From: Anaerolineales bacterium
Lineage (GTDB): Bacteria > Chloroflexota > Anaerolineae > Anaerolineales > Villigracilaceae
Length of the DNA: 64,000 nucleotides
NCBI GenBank assembly: GCA_025056175.1
Contig: JANWWK010000033.1
Span: 1 to 64,000, forward strand
Direction: 5' to 3'
The first letter of the stretch is position 1. The number at the start of each line of letters is the position of its first letter. The position numbers were made by a program, and so were the translations under genes. Under the pieces are notes generated by a model. It ran no database searches. It was not told the origin of the DNA and saw only the letters and a list, made by a program, of their open reading frames with translations. Shown in pieces: positions 17,838 to 27,415 of this stretch.

Positions 17838-18962
17838 ATGGCAGAAACAACACTTTCGTCGAACATTCAGGCGTACCAAAAAAAGACCGCTGCGAATACC
17901 CTGACGCGCTTGTTGCGTTATTCGGCAGTGCGGCTGGTTACCTTGTTCGTGACGGTGGTGGTAGGCGTCTACCTCACCATTCTGATTGCCAACATGGGCG
18001 GCTATGTGGATGAAATTCTGCGCGGTGAAATTCGGGAGCGGATTTCAGTTTCCATTTCGCAAAATCCGGCTTACCGCGATTACACAGTCGAACAACGCAA
18101 TCAACTCATCCAGGCAGAAATTGCTCAGGAAGAAGAGCGGCTGGGTCTGAATCAGCCGTTCTTGATTCGGAGTCTTTCTTTTCTGCGCAATGCTCTGACC
18201 CTGAACTTTGGCCGCGCGCTCAATATGACCAGCGACAGCGGCTCTCGTCAGGTCAGCCTGATTTTGCTGGAACGCCTGCCCTCTACGCTGGTTTTGTTTG
18301 GAACCTCGAATCTGTTGCTGTTTTTCATCAGCGTTTTTCTGGCGCTGGCGCTTTCGCGTCATTATGGCAGTTGGGCCGATAAAATCATCGTGGCGCTTTC
18401 CCCCACTTCTGCGGCGCCGCCCTGGTTTTACGGCATCTTCCTCATCCTGATTTTTGCTGCCTGGCTGCGCGTTTTGCCGTTTGGCGGCATGGTCAGCGCG
18501 CCGCCGCCCACCAACCGGCTGGAATATGCCCTCGATTTGCTCGTTCACATGATTTTGCCGGCTTCGGCGTTGTTTCTTTCGTCCATCTTTCTCAGCATCT
18601 ACAACTGGCGCACGTTCTTCCTGATTTACTCCAGCGAAGACTACGTTGAAATGGCCAAGGCCAAAGGCCTGACTGCCCGCGATATCGAACGCCGCTATAT
18701 CTTGCGCCCGACTTTGCCGACCATCGTCACCAGTTTTGCCCTTTTGCTGATTGGGTTGTGGACGGGCGCTATCATCACCGAGACGATTTTCAACTGGCCA
18801 GGGTTAGGCCGCACGCTTTATCGTGCGATTGGTTTGTATGATACCCCGGTCATCGTTGCTTCTACGATTATCTTTGCTTATCTTTTGGCGATTACCGTGT
18901 TCGTTCTCGACTTCATCTACGCGCTGCTCGATCCGCGCGTCAAAGTAGGGGGCGCTCAATGA
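17838..18962 (+). CDS. ABC transporter permease, DppB type
   Basis: 374 residues with a cytoplasmic N-terminal extension of about 30 residues, a first membrane helix, a soluble loop of about 100 residues, then five more helices. The coupling EAA motif is EMAKAKGLTARDIERRYILRPTLP near residues 271-294. It forms the inner-membrane channel with the next gene, which it overlaps by four bases (ATGA). AGAG precedes the ATG. DppB/OppB/GsiC family. Confidence 0.9.
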   Translation: MAETTLSSNIQAYQKKTAANTLTRLLRYSAVRLVTLFVTVVVGVYLTILIANMGGYVDEILRGEIRERISVSISQNPAYRDYTVEQRNQLIQAEIAQEEERLGLNQPFLIRSLSFLRNALTLNFGRALNMTSDSGSRQVSLILLERLPSTLVLFGTSNLLLFFISVFLALALSRHYGSWADKIIVALSPTSAAPPWFYGIFLILIFAAWLRVLPFGGMVSAPPPTNRLEYALDLLVHMILPASALFLSSIFLSIYNWRTFFLIYSSEDYVEMAKAKGLTARDIERRYILRPTLPTIVTSFALLLIGLWTGAIITETIFNWPGLGRTLYRAIGLYDTPVIVASTIIFAYLLAITVFVLDFIYALLDPRVKVGGAQ

Positions 18963-20323
18963 ATTCCGTGCGAAACCTGTTTCGGGACCTCTTACATTAT
19001 CCTTCAGCCATCCTTGGGTTGGTCATCATTGCCATTCTTGTTGCGGTGGGAGTCTATGCCGTAGTGACCATCCCGTATGCGGAAGCCATTCGTCTGTGGC
19101 GCGGCGGTGAAGATGTCTGGTATCAGAATCCCAAGAACGCTGCGCCGGCCTGGTTCAATTATTTCACCACTAAAGACCTGCCCTCCACCATTTTGATTAC
19201 CAGCCGGCAGGAAGAAGAAACCATTCTTTCCAAGATTCAGGCCGAAAAAGTGTACAAACCGCGTGAAAACGGCCAGGATATTACGATAACGTATACGTTT
19301 GAATATCCTTACGACGAATTTCCTAAAGACCTGATTTTCTACCTGTACGGCAAGTTTGACCAAAAAGCGCCATTTGCTGCGATTCGCTGGTACACGCCAG
19401 ATGGCCGTGAAATTCGCATCACTGATACTGCCGTTCAAACGCGCCTGACCTATCGCTTCTTGCAGGATGAAAAACTGAAGCGGCGGCTCAAGGGCGTTTC
19501 ACCAGAAATTGGTTTGCTGGCCGACCCGAACTCCGACCCACCGGTGCCGCTCAAGGGGACGTATAAAATCGTCATTGAAGCCACTACCTTCGAGCCGAAC
19601 TCCGATTTGGATGGCGAATTTGTTCTGCATGGCCAACTGCACGGCTGGGCCGGTACAGACCATCTGCGGCGTGATTTGTCCCTGCCGTTGTTGTGGGGCA
19701 TTCCGGTTGCCCTGGCGTTTGGTTTGCTCGCCTCGCTTGGCACCGGCACGTTGACGATGATTATTGCTGCGATTGGCGTATGGTTCGGTGGATGGGTGGA
19801 TGAACTCATTCAACGCATTACCGAAGTTAACCTGGTGCTGCCATTCCTTCCCATTCTCATCATGCTTGGCACACTCTATTCCCGCAGTATCTGGGTGATT
19901 TTGGGGGCAACCATTCTGCTGAATATCTTCACTGGCGGCATCAAGAGTTACCGCGCCATTTTCTTGCAAATCAAAGAGTCTACATACATCGAAGCGGCGC
20001 GTGCTTACGGTGCCAGCGACAGCCGAATCATTTTCCTGTATCTGGTGCCGCGCATCATCCCCTTGCTCATTCCCGGTCTGGTTTCCGGCATTCCCTCGTT
20101 CGTCTTCCTGGAGGCTTCGCTGGCCGTGCTGGGGCTGGGTGACCCGGTTTTGCCCACCTGGGGCAAAATCATCAACGATGCCCAATTCAACGGCGCCTTA
20201 TACGAAGGTTACTACTATTGGATTTTACAGCCCGCTGTTTTACTCATGATTACCGGCCTGGCGTTTGCTTCGCTTGGCTTCTCGCTCGACCGCATCTTCA
20301 ACCCGCGCCTGAGGGGGTTGTAA
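18959..20323 (+). CDS. ABC transporter permease, DppC type, with extra ectodomain
   Basis: 454 residues against about 300 for normal DppC. A membrane helix at 17-39 is followed by roughly 190 residues of beta-rich extracytoplasmic sequence before the usual permease core with five helices. The EAA motif is YIEAARAYGASDSRIIFLY, in the normal C-terminal half. The start overlaps the preceding stop by four bases. The insertion may contact the oversized binding lipoprotein, which is inference from matching size excess. Confidence 0.88.
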   Translation: MNSVRNLFRDLLHYPSAILGLVIIAILVAVGVYAVVTIPYAEAIRLWRGGEDVWYQNPKNAAPAWFNYFTTKDLPSTILITSRQEEETILSKIQAEKVYKPRENGQDITITYTFEYPYDEFPKDLIFYLYGKFDQKAPFAAIRWYTPDGREIRITDTAVQTRLTYRFLQDEKLKRRLKGVSPEIGLLADPNSDPPVPLKGTYKIVIEATTFEPNSDLDGEFVLHGQLHGWAGTDHLRRDLSLPLLWGIPVALAFGLLASLGTGTLTMIIAAIGVWFGGWVDELIQRITEVNLVLPFLPILIMLGTLYSRSIWVILGATILLNIFTGGIKSYRAIFLQIKESTYIEAARAYGASDSRIIFLYLVPRIIPLLIPGLVSGIPSFVFLEASLAVLGLGDPVLPTWGKIINDAQFNGALYEGYYYWILQPAVLLMITGLAFASLGFSLDRIFNPRLRGL

Positions 20324-20327
20324 CGAC

Positions 20328-21284
20328 ATGGACAACAAACAATTGCTTCGCGTCAAAGACCTGAAACTTTACTTTCGCACCCGCGCCGGAGAAGTGCAGG
20401 CCGTCGATGGCGTGGATTTTGAACTGAACTATAACCGCGCAGTGGTCATCCTGGGTGAATCGGGGTGCGGTAAAACCTCGCTGGCGAAAGCCATTTTGCG
20501 CCTGTTGCCGCGCAACATCTCACAATACTCTGGTAGTATCTTGCTCGAAAACCGCGATGTCATGACGCTGAACGAGGAAGATTTCCGCCGTTCGGTGCGC
20601 TGGGTGCAGATGTCACTCGTGCCGCAAGCCGCGATGAATGCTCTGAACCCGGTCATTCGCGTGGGTGAGCAGGTGGCCGAACCGGCTATCATCCACCTGG
20701 GCGTTAGCAAACAAGAAGCGATGGAAATGGCCGCCAAGATGTTCCAACACGTGGGCGTGCCGGTAGATTTCCTGACCCGTTATCCCTTTGAGTTGAGCGG
20801 TGGTATGCGTCAGCGGGTGGCGATTGCGATGGCGTTGGTCACTTCTCCCAACTTGATTGTGCTGGATGAACCGACCTCGGCCCTGGATGTACTCACCCAG
20901 GCGAATATTTTCAACGTCCTGAAGCGTTTGAAGAAGGAACTGGGCTTGAGCTTCATCCTCATCACCCACGATATTGCCACCTCGAGCGAACTGGCCGATG
21001 AAGTGGCCGTGATGTATGCCGGGCAGATTATCGAAACCGCCGACGCCGAACCGTTCTTCACCAACCCGCTGCACCCGTATTCGCAGAAGTTGATGGCAAG
21101 CGTACCGCGTCTGCACGAACAGAAGGAATTGGATTTCATTGTGGGACAGCCGCCCAGTCTCATCAACCCCCCGAAGGGCTGCCGGTTTGCTGCCCGCTGC
21201 CCGTTCCGTTTCGAGAAGTGCGCCGAAGAACCGCCTGTGTTCCAGAAAGATGGGCGCGAAGTTAAATGCTGGTTGTATGCCTAG
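20328..21284 (+). CDS. peptide ABC transporter ATPase, DppD type
   Basis: 318 residues. Walker A GESGCGKT at 43-50, signature LSGGMRQRVAIAM, Walker B LIVLDEPTSALD, switch His in LITHDIAT. The C-terminal oligopeptide-transporter region carries two Cys (CRFAARCPF) and CW near the end. It drives transport through the DppB/DppC pair, as a heterodimer with the next gene. Four-base gap from dppC. Confidence 0.92.
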   Translation: MDNKQLLRVKDLKLYFRTRAGEVQAVDGVDFELNYNRAVVILGESGCGKTSLAKAILRLLPRNISQYSGSILLENRDVMTLNEEDFRRSVRWVQMSLVPQAAMNALNPVIRVGEQVAEPAIIHLGVSKQEAMEMAAKMFQHVGVPVDFLTRYPFELSGGMRQRVAIAMALVTSPNLIVLDEPTSALDVLTQANIFNVLKRLKKELGLSFILITHDIATSSELADEVAVMYAGQIIETADAEPFFTNPLHPYSQKLMASVPRLHEQKELDFIVGQPPSLINPPKGCRFAARCPFRFEKCAEEPPVFQKDGREVKCWLYA

Positions 21285-21299
21285 CAGGAGCCAGAAAGA

Positions 21300-22325
21300 A
21301 TGTCACAGGTCAATTTAGCCCCTACTTTCTCAACCCAACAAGACGCGCGCCCGGTTTTGCTCTCCGTGCAGGAGTTGCGCGTGTGGTTCGAGTTGCGCCG
21401 TTTTGGTTTTGGTCATGCCGGCTATGTTCACGCTGTCGATGGGGTCAGCTTCGACCTGGCCGAAGGCGAAACGATTGCCATCGTCGGTGAGTCGGGATGT
21501 GGAAAATCGAGCCTGATGAAAGCCATTTTGGGCCTGAACAAGCCGACTGCCGGGCGCATTCTCTTTGAGGGACAGGATATCAACCAGTTCGATGCCGCCA
21601 AAAAACGCTGGTATCATTCCCGTGTCGGGTATGTTCAGCAAGACCCGTTTGGCGCGTTGCCGCCCTTCATGCCGGTTCGACGCATCCTCGAAGAGCCGCT
21701 CATCATTTCCGGCGTGAAAGACAAAGATGAGCGCATGGAACGCATTCGCAAGGGCATGGAGGAAGTCAAACTCAGCCCGGTTGAAGATTTCATGGAAAAA
21801 TATCCACACATGCTTAGCGGCGGTCAACAGCAGCGTGTGGTGATTGCCCGCGCAATGATTATGGAGCCGAAATTGCTGGTGGCCGATGAGCCGGTTTCGA
21901 TGCTCGATGCTTCAGTGCGCGTGGAAATTCTCAAACTGCTGCGCGCTTTGCAGGAGCGGCACAATCTCTCGGTCATTTACATCACCCACGACCTTTCGAC
22001 TGTGAGCTACTTCTCCGAGCGCATCTTCGTCATGTATGCCGGGCAGTTGATTGAAAAAGCTCCCGTCCGCGGCTTGATTGACCGTCCGGCGCATCCATAC
22101 ACCCAGGCGTTGCTCACCGGCACATCAGAACCAGATGCCCGCAACGCGTTGACGTACAAGGAAATTCCGCCGGGGGAACCGCCCAGCCTGGTTAAACCGC
22201 CGTCTGGCTGCCGCTTTCACCCCCGTTGCACGCGTATCATCAAGGGTGAATGCGATGTGAACGAACCGCTCGAGTTCACTATCGAAGACCGTCACTCGGT
22301 TTCGTGCTGGTTGTACAAAGGATGA
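21300..22325 (+). CDS. peptide ABC transporter ATPase, OppF/DppF type
   Basis: 341 residues. Walker A GESGCGKS at 63-70, signature LSGGQQQRVVIARAM, Walker B LLVADEPVSMLD, switch His in YITHDLST, and the C-terminal Cys-containing oligopeptide-transporter tail. A 20-residue N-terminal extension precedes the fold. Partner of the preceding ATPase. The stop overlaps the start of the next small gene (ATGA). Confidence 0.9.
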   Translation: MSQVNLAPTFSTQQDARPVLLSVQELRVWFELRRFGFGHAGYVHAVDGVSFDLAEGETIAIVGESGCGKSSLMKAILGLNKPTAGRILFEGQDINQFDAAKKRWYHSRVGYVQQDPFGALPPFMPVRRILEEPLIISGVKDKDERMERIRKGMEEVKLSPVEDFMEKYPHMLSGGQQQRVVIARAMIMEPKLLVADEPVSMLDASVRVEILKLLRALQERHNLSVIYITHDLSTVSYFSERIFVMYAGQLIEKAPVRGLIDRPAHPYTQALLTGTSEPDARNALTYKEIPPGEPPSLVKPPSGCRFHPRCTRIIKGECDVNEPLEFTIEDRHSVSCWLYKG

Positions 22326-22534
22326 ATCCGCGTTTTGCCTATCAACTGATTGCCGCGGCAGTCGTGATGCTCCTGCTGGGTTTCATCCTGCCCTTTTCGA
22401 TGATGATTGGCGTTTTGCCGTCCACTTTTCTGCTGAACTTCTTCTCATTTGCGGTGTCGGTGGCCGGTTTGTTCACCGGCATCATTGCGCTCTCGATGCT
22501 GGTTTCCAACTATCGCAACCGAAGGGATGAGTAA
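22322..22534 (+). CDS. small two-helix membrane protein
   Basis: 70 residues, two hydrophobic helices separated by a short turn and ending in a basic-acidic tail (NYRNRRDE). It starts inside the stop of the preceding ATPase (ATGA overlap) and is followed by a strong terminator, so it is the last gene of the ABC operon. Small membrane partners of ABC permeases are known in other systems, but no homologous family is recognised here. Confidence 0.7.
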   Translation: MNPRFAYQLIAAAVVMLLLGFILPFSMMIGVLPSTFLLNFFSFAVSVAGLFTGIIALSMLVSNYRNRRDE

Positions 22535-22546
22535 AGTGCAAATCAA

Positions 22547-22595
22547 CCAAACGCCAGGGAGTACTTCCTGGCGTTTGGCATTCTTAATCTTTTTG
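22547..22595 (+). terminator. terminator of the peptide ABC operon
   Basis: 12-bp perfect stem CCAAACGCCAGG (22547-22558) with CCTGGCGTTTGG (22567-22578), followed by a T-rich tract ending in TTTTT. Confidence 0.85.
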
Positions 22596-22653
22596 ACCTC
22601 GTGGCAAACAGGGTTGACCATCGTGTGAAAACCCACAGGGACAGGGATGGATC

Positions 22654-22683
22654 GTGACTCATTCGCTCAAATTTTGCTATAAT
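22654..22683 (+). promoter_or_regulatory. promoter of the second ATPase pair
   Basis: Extended -10 TGCTATAAT at 22675-22683, with a weak -35 GTGACT at 22654-22659 (18-base spacer). Confidence 0.6.
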
Positions 22684-22712
22684 CGAACCATCCTATTCTG
22701 CGGAGGCGAAGA

Positions 22713-23750
22713 TTGGCACAGCGAGATTCGGCGCAACCCCTGCTTGAAGTCAAAAACCTGAAAACCTACTTCTTCACCGAAGACGGTGTGGTGAAGGCGG
22801 TGGATGGCGTAGACTTTCACGTCTTCCCAGGCGAGGTGATGGGCCTGGTGGGTGAATCGGGGTGTGGCAAGAGTGTGACCTCGCTCTCTATCATGCGTCT
22901 GATTGCGCCCCCGGGCAAGGTGGTTGAAGGCCAAATCCTGTTCGATGGCAAAGACCTGCTCCAATACACCGAAGAGCAGATGGTTCACATTCGGGGCAAC
23001 CGAATTTCGATGATTTTCCAGCAGCCACAGACCGCCCTCAACCCGGTCTTCAAAGTGGGTGACCAGATTGCTGAAGTGCTGGATATTCACCAGTCGCTGG
23101 GGCGTCAGGCCGGACGCGCCCGCGCGGTGGAACTTCTCAAGATGGTGGGCATTCCCGATGCCGAACGCCGCGCCGAAGCCTATCCGCACGAACTCTCTGG
23201 CGGCATGGCGCAGCGGGTGATGATTGCAATGGCGTTGGCCTGCGTCCCCGACCTGTTGATTGCAGATGAGCCAACCACGGCCCTGGATGTCACCATTCAA
23301 GCGCAGATTCTGGATTTGATGCGCGACCTGCGCGAAAAAATTGGCACGTCCATCATCCTGATTACCCATGATTTGGGCGTGGTGGCTGAAATGTGTGAGC
23401 GTGTGGCGGTGATGTACGCCGGGCGCATTGTGGAACAGACGGATGTCAAAACCCTTTTTGCGCAGCCGCTTCATCCGTACACCCAGGGGTTGATTGGTTC
23501 TATCCCCATTCTGGGTAAACTGAAAGAACGCCTGGAAGTCATCCCCGGCACGGTGCCCAATCTCGTCAACCTGCCGCCCGGATGCCGCTTTGCACCACGT
23601 TGTAAAGCCCGTCAGGAACGCAATTTGACCATTTGCACCGAACAAGAGCCAGAATTGCTTGAAGTGAAGCCAGGTCATACCGTGCGTTGCTGGTTGTATG
23701 CCGATGCCGAAGGCCACACAGCCCCCTATGCCCGTCAAAACGCCGCCTGA
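22713..23750 (+). CDS. peptide ABC transporter ATPase, DppD type (second pair)
   Basis: 345 residues starting at TTG 22713, six bases after GGAGG. Walker A GESGCGKS at 47-54, signature [13 protein letters not shown], Walker [13 protein letters not shown], switch His in LITHDLGV, and an oligopeptide-transporter C-terminal region with CRFAPRC. It has its own promoter and no permease beside it, so it may power the upstream permeases alternatively or a permease elsewhere. Closer to classical DppD than the first pair. Confidence 0.9.
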   Translation: MAQRDSAQPLLEVKNLKTYFFTEDGVVKAVDGVDFHVFPGEVMGLVGESGCGKSVTSLSIMRLIAPPGKVVEGQILFDGKDLLQYTEEQMVHIRGNRISMIFQQPQTALNPVFKVGDQIAEVLDIHQSLGRQAGRARAVELLKMVGIPDAERRAEAYPHELSGGMAQRVMIAMALACVPDLLIADEPTTALDVTIQAQILDLMRDLREKIGTSIILITHDLGVVAEMCERVAVMYAGRIVEQTDVKTLFAQPLHPYTQGLIGSIPILGKLKERLEVIPGTVPNLVNLPPGCRFAPRCKARQERNLTICTEQEPELLEVKPGHTVRCWLYADAEGHTAPYARQNAA

Positions 23751-23760
23751 GGAAACAATC

Positions 23761-24750
23761 ATGGAAAACACGACACCCTCTTTCCCGGCCTCGCTCGTTG
23801 AGGTCAAGAATTTGGTTAAGTACTTCCCTGTGCGCGCTGGTCTGCTTCAGCGCGTGGTGGCGTATGTCCAGGCGGTAGATAACGTCTCCTTCTCTATCCG
23901 GGAGGGTGAAACACTCGGTCTGGTGGGCGAATCGGGGTGCGGAAAGACCACCGTCGGGCGGACGATGCTCCGGCTCATCGAGGCTACCTCCGGCGAGGTG
24001 TATTTTCAGGGTCAGGATATTCTCAAACTCAAGGGCCGTGCGCTCAAAGAGATGCGTCGCAACATGCAAATTATCTTCCAGGACCCCTATGCCTCGCTCG
24101 ACCCACGCATGCCCATCGGCGAATCGGTCATGGAGGGCCTGCATATTCACAACATCGGCACGCGGCAAGAGCGTTTTGAAATCATGCTCGATATGCTCAA
24201 AAAAGTGGGGTTAGAAGACTACCACGCCCGCCGTTACCCGCATGAATTTTCTGGTGGACAGCGTCAGCGCATTGGCATTGCCCGCGCACTGGCTTTGCGC
24301 CCCAAGTTCATTGTGTGTGATGAACCGGTTTCTGCGCTGGATGTCTCGATTCAGTCTCAGGTACTGAACATTCTCAAAGATTTACAGGCCGAATTTGGCC
24401 TGACGTATCTTTTTATTGCCCACAATTTGAGCGTTGTAGAGCATATCTCGAACCGTGTGGCCGTGATGTATCTGGGTAAGATGGTTGAATTGACCGGGCG
24501 CGATGAACTCTTCCGCAATCCGCTACACCCTTACACCAAAGCCCTGATGTCGGCCATTCCCATTCCCGACCCCACCCTCAAGCGCGAGCGAATCATTCTG
24601 AAAGGGGATGTTCCCAGTCCGCTCAACCCGCCCAAAGGCTGTCGTTTCCATCCGCGCTGCCCCATTGCTGATAAAATTTGTGCTGAAAAAGAGCCGGAAT
24701 TCCGCGAAGTCTCTCCCGACCACTTCGTGGCTTGTTGGATGGCAAACTGA
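23761..24750 (+). CDS. peptide ABC transporter ATPase, DppF type (second pair)
   Basis: 329 residues from ATG 23761, ten bases after the preceding stop with GAGG overlapping it. Walker A GESGCGKT at 56-63, signature [15 protein letters not shown], Walker [13 protein letters not shown], switch His in FIAHNLSV, and a C-terminal CRFHPRCP tail. Heterodimer partner of the gene before it. An upstream in-frame start at 23698 lies within that gene and is not needed. Confidence 0.9.
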   Translation: MENTTPSFPASLVEVKNLVKYFPVRAGLLQRVVAYVQAVDNVSFSIREGETLGLVGESGCGKTTVGRTMLRLIEATSGEVYFQGQDILKLKGRALKEMRRNMQIIFQDPYASLDPRMPIGESVMEGLHIHNIGTRQERFEIMLDMLKKVGLEDYHARRYPHEFSGGQRQRIGIARALALRPKFIVCDEPVSALDVSIQSQVLNILKDLQAEFGLTYLFIAHNLSVVEHISNRVAVMYLGKMVELTGRDELFRNPLHPYTKALMSAIPIPDPTLKRERIILKGDVPSPLNPPKGCRFHPRCPIADKICAEKEPEFREVSPDHFVACWMAN

Positions 24751-24768
24751 GTATTCTGGAGGAAGACT

Positions 24769-25821
24769 GTGGCTTACCGTGTTCTAATCGTAGATGACCA
24801 GCGAGAAGTCAGCCGCCTGCTCAAATCGGCGTTGGAGACGATTGAACAGGGGCTGGATGTGGCCGAAGCGCGCTCCGGCGAGGAGGCCATTCTGGAAGCG
24901 CGCCGCAAAGGGGTAGATTTGCTGGTGGCAGATTTTCGCCTGCCCGGCATGACAGGCGCGGAATTGATGAAGAAATTCCGCATCATCAACCCGCAAATCA
25001 AAATTATCATGATAACGGGGGTTTCCGACCCGCGTCTGCTTCAGGAAGCGCAATCGGCTGGGGCCGATGCCTTTTTTGCCAAACCGGTTTCCATTGCCGA
25101 TTTTCTTGATACGGTCGAACGGCTGTTGGGGATGGCACGCACTATCGTCAAGGCCGAAACCAGGCCGCCGTTTGAGCCGCCCATTGAGGAAGAAGTGAGC
25201 CTGAGCAGTATTCTGGTCGGTCTTCGCAAAGATTTGGATGCGCAGGCGGTGGTCTTTATTGATAACATGGGGCGTGTGCAGGCCGAAGCCGGGCAATTGC
25301 CCGACCCCAACAGCACCGTTTCGCTCATTTCCTCGCTGATGGGCATGTTCAATGCAGCACAAAAGGCGGCGCATTTGCTCCACCATTCCAGCAACCATCT
25401 GCATCTGTTTGATAGTCAGGATGTGGATGGGGTTTTTCTGCCGGTTGGTCCCACGCATGCGCTCTTCCTGGTGGGCCAGGGATTGGCCGACCCCGCTGCG
25501 CTGACCGGACGTCTGGAGCGCATTTTCGACGCACGCGCACAGTTGATCGAGGCCTTGAAGAGCATTGGCATTGCGGTCGAACCGGTCGGAGCGGAGGCTG
25601 CGCCGGCACAACGTTCTGCGTTGGAGGAAATTTTCACCCAGCCAGAAAACCTGCCGCGCGACTTTTTGGAGATTCTTAACCAGGTGGGCCAAAAGCCGCC
25701 CGTGGACCCGAATGCGTTTTGGGAGACGGTGGTCGAAAAAGGCACGACTTATACCGAACCCGATAAACTGACCTACGAACAGGCGCTCAAACTCGGTCTG
25801 GCGCCGGACTCGGCGCAATGA
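24769..25821 (+). CDS. response-regulator receiver fused to roadblock-like domain
   Basis: 350 residues from GTG 24769 after GGAGGAAG. Residues 1-125 are a receiver domain: VLIVDDQ with the acidic pocket, phospho-acceptor Asp in LLVADFRLPG (about 63), Thr in MITG and Lys in FAKPVS. After a Pro/Glu linker, residues 140-260 look like a roadblock/LC7 (Mgl-B type) domain (AQAVVFIDNMGRVQAEAG and a later ALFLVGQG). The C-terminus is charged. There is no DNA-binding domain. It may regulate a small GTPase or cell polarity as MglB-type proteins do, which is inference. It follows the ATPase genes by 18 bases. Confidence 0.75.
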   Translation: MAYRVLIVDDQREVSRLLKSALETIEQGLDVAEARSGEEAILEARRKGVDLLVADFRLPGMTGAELMKKFRIINPQIKIIMITGVSDPRLLQEAQSAGADAFFAKPVSIADFLDTVERLLGMARTIVKAETRPPFEPPIEEEVSLSSILVGLRKDLDAQAVVFIDNMGRVQAEAGQLPDPNSTVSLISSLMGMFNAAQKAAHLLHHSSNHLHLFDSQDVDGVFLPVGPTHALFLVGQGLADPAALTGRLERIFDARAQLIEALKSIGIAVEPVGAEAAPAQRSALEEIFTQPENLPRDFLEILNQVGQKPPVDPNAFWETVVEKGTTYTEPDKLTYEQALKLGLAPDSAQ

Positions 25822-25851
25822 AAAAATTGTGATACAATTCAGCCCGCTCTT

Positions 25852-25922
25852 TGGGGCGTGGTGCAACGGCAGCACACCAGACTTTGGATCTGTGGATCTT
25901 GGTTCGAGTCCAGGCGCCCCAG
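25852..25922 (+). tRNA. tRNA-Gln (TTG)
   Basis: 71-base cloverleaf. Acceptor TGGGGCG pairs with CGCCCCA, and G is the discriminator. The anticodon loop CTTTGGA contains anticodon TTG. The T loop is TTCGAGT. CCA is not encoded. A TACAAT box at 25833-25838 is the likely -10. Confidence 0.95.
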
Positions 25923-25928
25923 CCTCTT

Positions 25929-25963
25929 GAATGCAGAATGTAGAATGCGGAATGCAGAATGAC
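25929..25963 (+). repeat. heptameric tandem repeat, GAATGCA type
   Basis: Five consecutive 7-bp units: GAATGCA, GAATGTA, GAATGCG, GAATGCA, GAATGAC, then a degenerate GAATTTT. It lies between tRNA-Gln and glmU. Downstream, CTCGTTCTGCGTT can pair imperfectly with the last units. It resembles the short tandemly repeated heptamers known from cyanobacteria. Confidence 0.75.
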
Positions 25964-26020
25964 GAATTTTGCAAACTGCATCTCTCGTTCTGCGTTATTG
26001 TTTTCTGAGGGAGAATGCGT

Positions 26021-27385
26021 ATGACTAGAATTACTGCCGTTCTGCTGGCCGCCGGGCAGGGAACGCGCATGAAATCGAATCTGCCAAAAGTGTTGCATCC
26101 CGTGTGTGGCCGTCCGATGGTGTTGCACGCCCTGGAGGCCGCGCGCGCTGCCAGCACCGAGACGCCTGTGCTGGTGGTAGGAGTCGGCGCCGATGAAGTG
26201 CGCAGCCGGTTGGGTGAGAACGTCCGATATGCCGTGCAGGAAAGGCAACTCGGCACGGCGCATGCCGTGATGCAGGCCGAAGCCTTGCTGAAAGGTCAGA
26301 GTGATTACGTGCTGGTGACGTATGCCGATATGCCGCTTTTGCGCGCTGAAACGCTGCGCCGTCTGGTGGAAACCCAGCAGGCAAACCGTGGCCCGATGAC
26401 GATGCTGACTGTAGTTTACGAGGACCCGCGCGGCTTTGGGCGTGTGCTGCGTAAGCCGGATGGTACGGTCTCTGCGATTGTGGAAGAATACGTCGCCACG
26501 CCAGAGCAGTTGGCTGTCAAGGAATTGAACGTGGGTGCGTATTGCTTCCGTGCCGATTGGTTGTGGGATGCGTTGCATCGAATTCCAATGTCGCCAAAGG
26601 GCGAGTACTACCTCACGGATACGGTCGAACTGGCTGTGCGAGATGGTTTGCCCGTGCAGGCGATTGTTTTAGATGACCTCACTGAAACGATTGGAGTGAA
26701 TACCCGCGTTCACCTGGCCGAAGCCGAAGCCGCCATGCGCCGCCGCATTAACGAAATGCACATGCTCAACGGCGTGACGTTGATTGACCCGGACACGACC
26801 TATATCGAAGCCGGCGTGACCATCGGCGCAGATACGGTCATCTGGCCGAATACTTACATTCAGGGGCAAACATCAATCGGGCATGGATGTTCGATTGGGC
26901 CGAACACACACATCCGCGCGAGCAAAATTGGCGACCGATGCACGGTGTTCTTTTCGGTGATGGAGGGTGCCTGGCTCGAAAACGATGTGGAGATGGGGCC
27001 GTTTGCCCGTTTGCGAAAGGGCGCGCATTTGTGCGACCATGTTCACATGGGCAATTTCGGCGAGGTCAAAGATTCTACGCTGGGGCCGGGCGTCAAGATG
27101 GGGCATTTTTCCTATATCGGCAATGCACAGATTGGCCCGAACGTAAACATCGGGGCGGGGACGATTACGTGTAATTACGATGGCGAGAAGAAGCATCCTA
27201 CGGAGATTGGAGAAGGCGCGTTCATTGGTTCCGATACGATGCTGGTAGCGCCGGTAAGGGTGGGTGAATATGCCCGTACCGGCGCAGGGGCGGTGGTGAC
27301 GAAGGATATTCCGCCCGATTCGCTGGCTGTAGGCGTGCCAGCGCGGGTTATTCGCACCTTGCAACGAAACAATCGTGACGAGTGA
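26021..27385 (+). CDS. glmU: bifunctional GlmU
   Basis: 454 residues. The N-terminal pyrophosphorylase half has LAAGQGTRMKS (9-19) and Lys23 and makes UDP-GlcNAc from GlcNAc-1-P and UTP. The C-terminal half is a left-handed beta-helix of hexapeptide repeats with the acetyltransferase, including YIGNAQIG, GAGTITCNYDG and HPTEIGEGAFIGSD. Together they supply UDP-GlcNAc for peptidoglycan. ATG 26021 is seven bases after GAGGGAG; the ATG at 26015 is too close to it. Length matches the family. Confidence 0.96.
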   Translation: MTRITAVLLAAGQGTRMKSNLPKVLHPVCGRPMVLHALEAARAASTETPVLVVGVGADEVRSRLGENVRYAVQERQLGTAHAVMQAEALLKGQSDYVLVTYADMPLLRAETLRRLVETQQANRGPMTMLTVVYEDPRGFGRVLRKPDGTVSAIVEEYVATPEQLAVKELNVGAYCFRADWLWDALHRIPMSPKGEYYLTDTVELAVRDGLPVQAIVLDDLTETIGVNTRVHLAEAEAAMRRRINEMHMLNGVTLIDPDTTYIEAGVTIGADTVIWPNTYIQGQTSIGHGCSIGPNTHIRASKIGDRCTVFFSVMEGAWLENDVEMGPFARLRKGAHLCDHVHMGNFGEVKDSTLGPGVKMGHFSYIGNAQIGPNVNIGAGTITCNYDGEKKHPTEIGEGAFIGSDTMLVAPVRVGEYARTGAGAVVTKDIPPDSLAVGVPARVIRTLQRNNRDE

Positions 27386-27409
27386 GACATCACTCGTCAC
27401 GATTTCTTT
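27371..27409 (+). terminator. terminator of glmU
   Basis: 15-bp perfect stem (27371-27385 with 27390-27404), loop GACA, then TCTTT. The left arm includes the glmU stop codon. It lies between convergent glmU and tex and may act on both. Confidence 0.85.
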
Positions 27410-27415
27410 ACAGAT

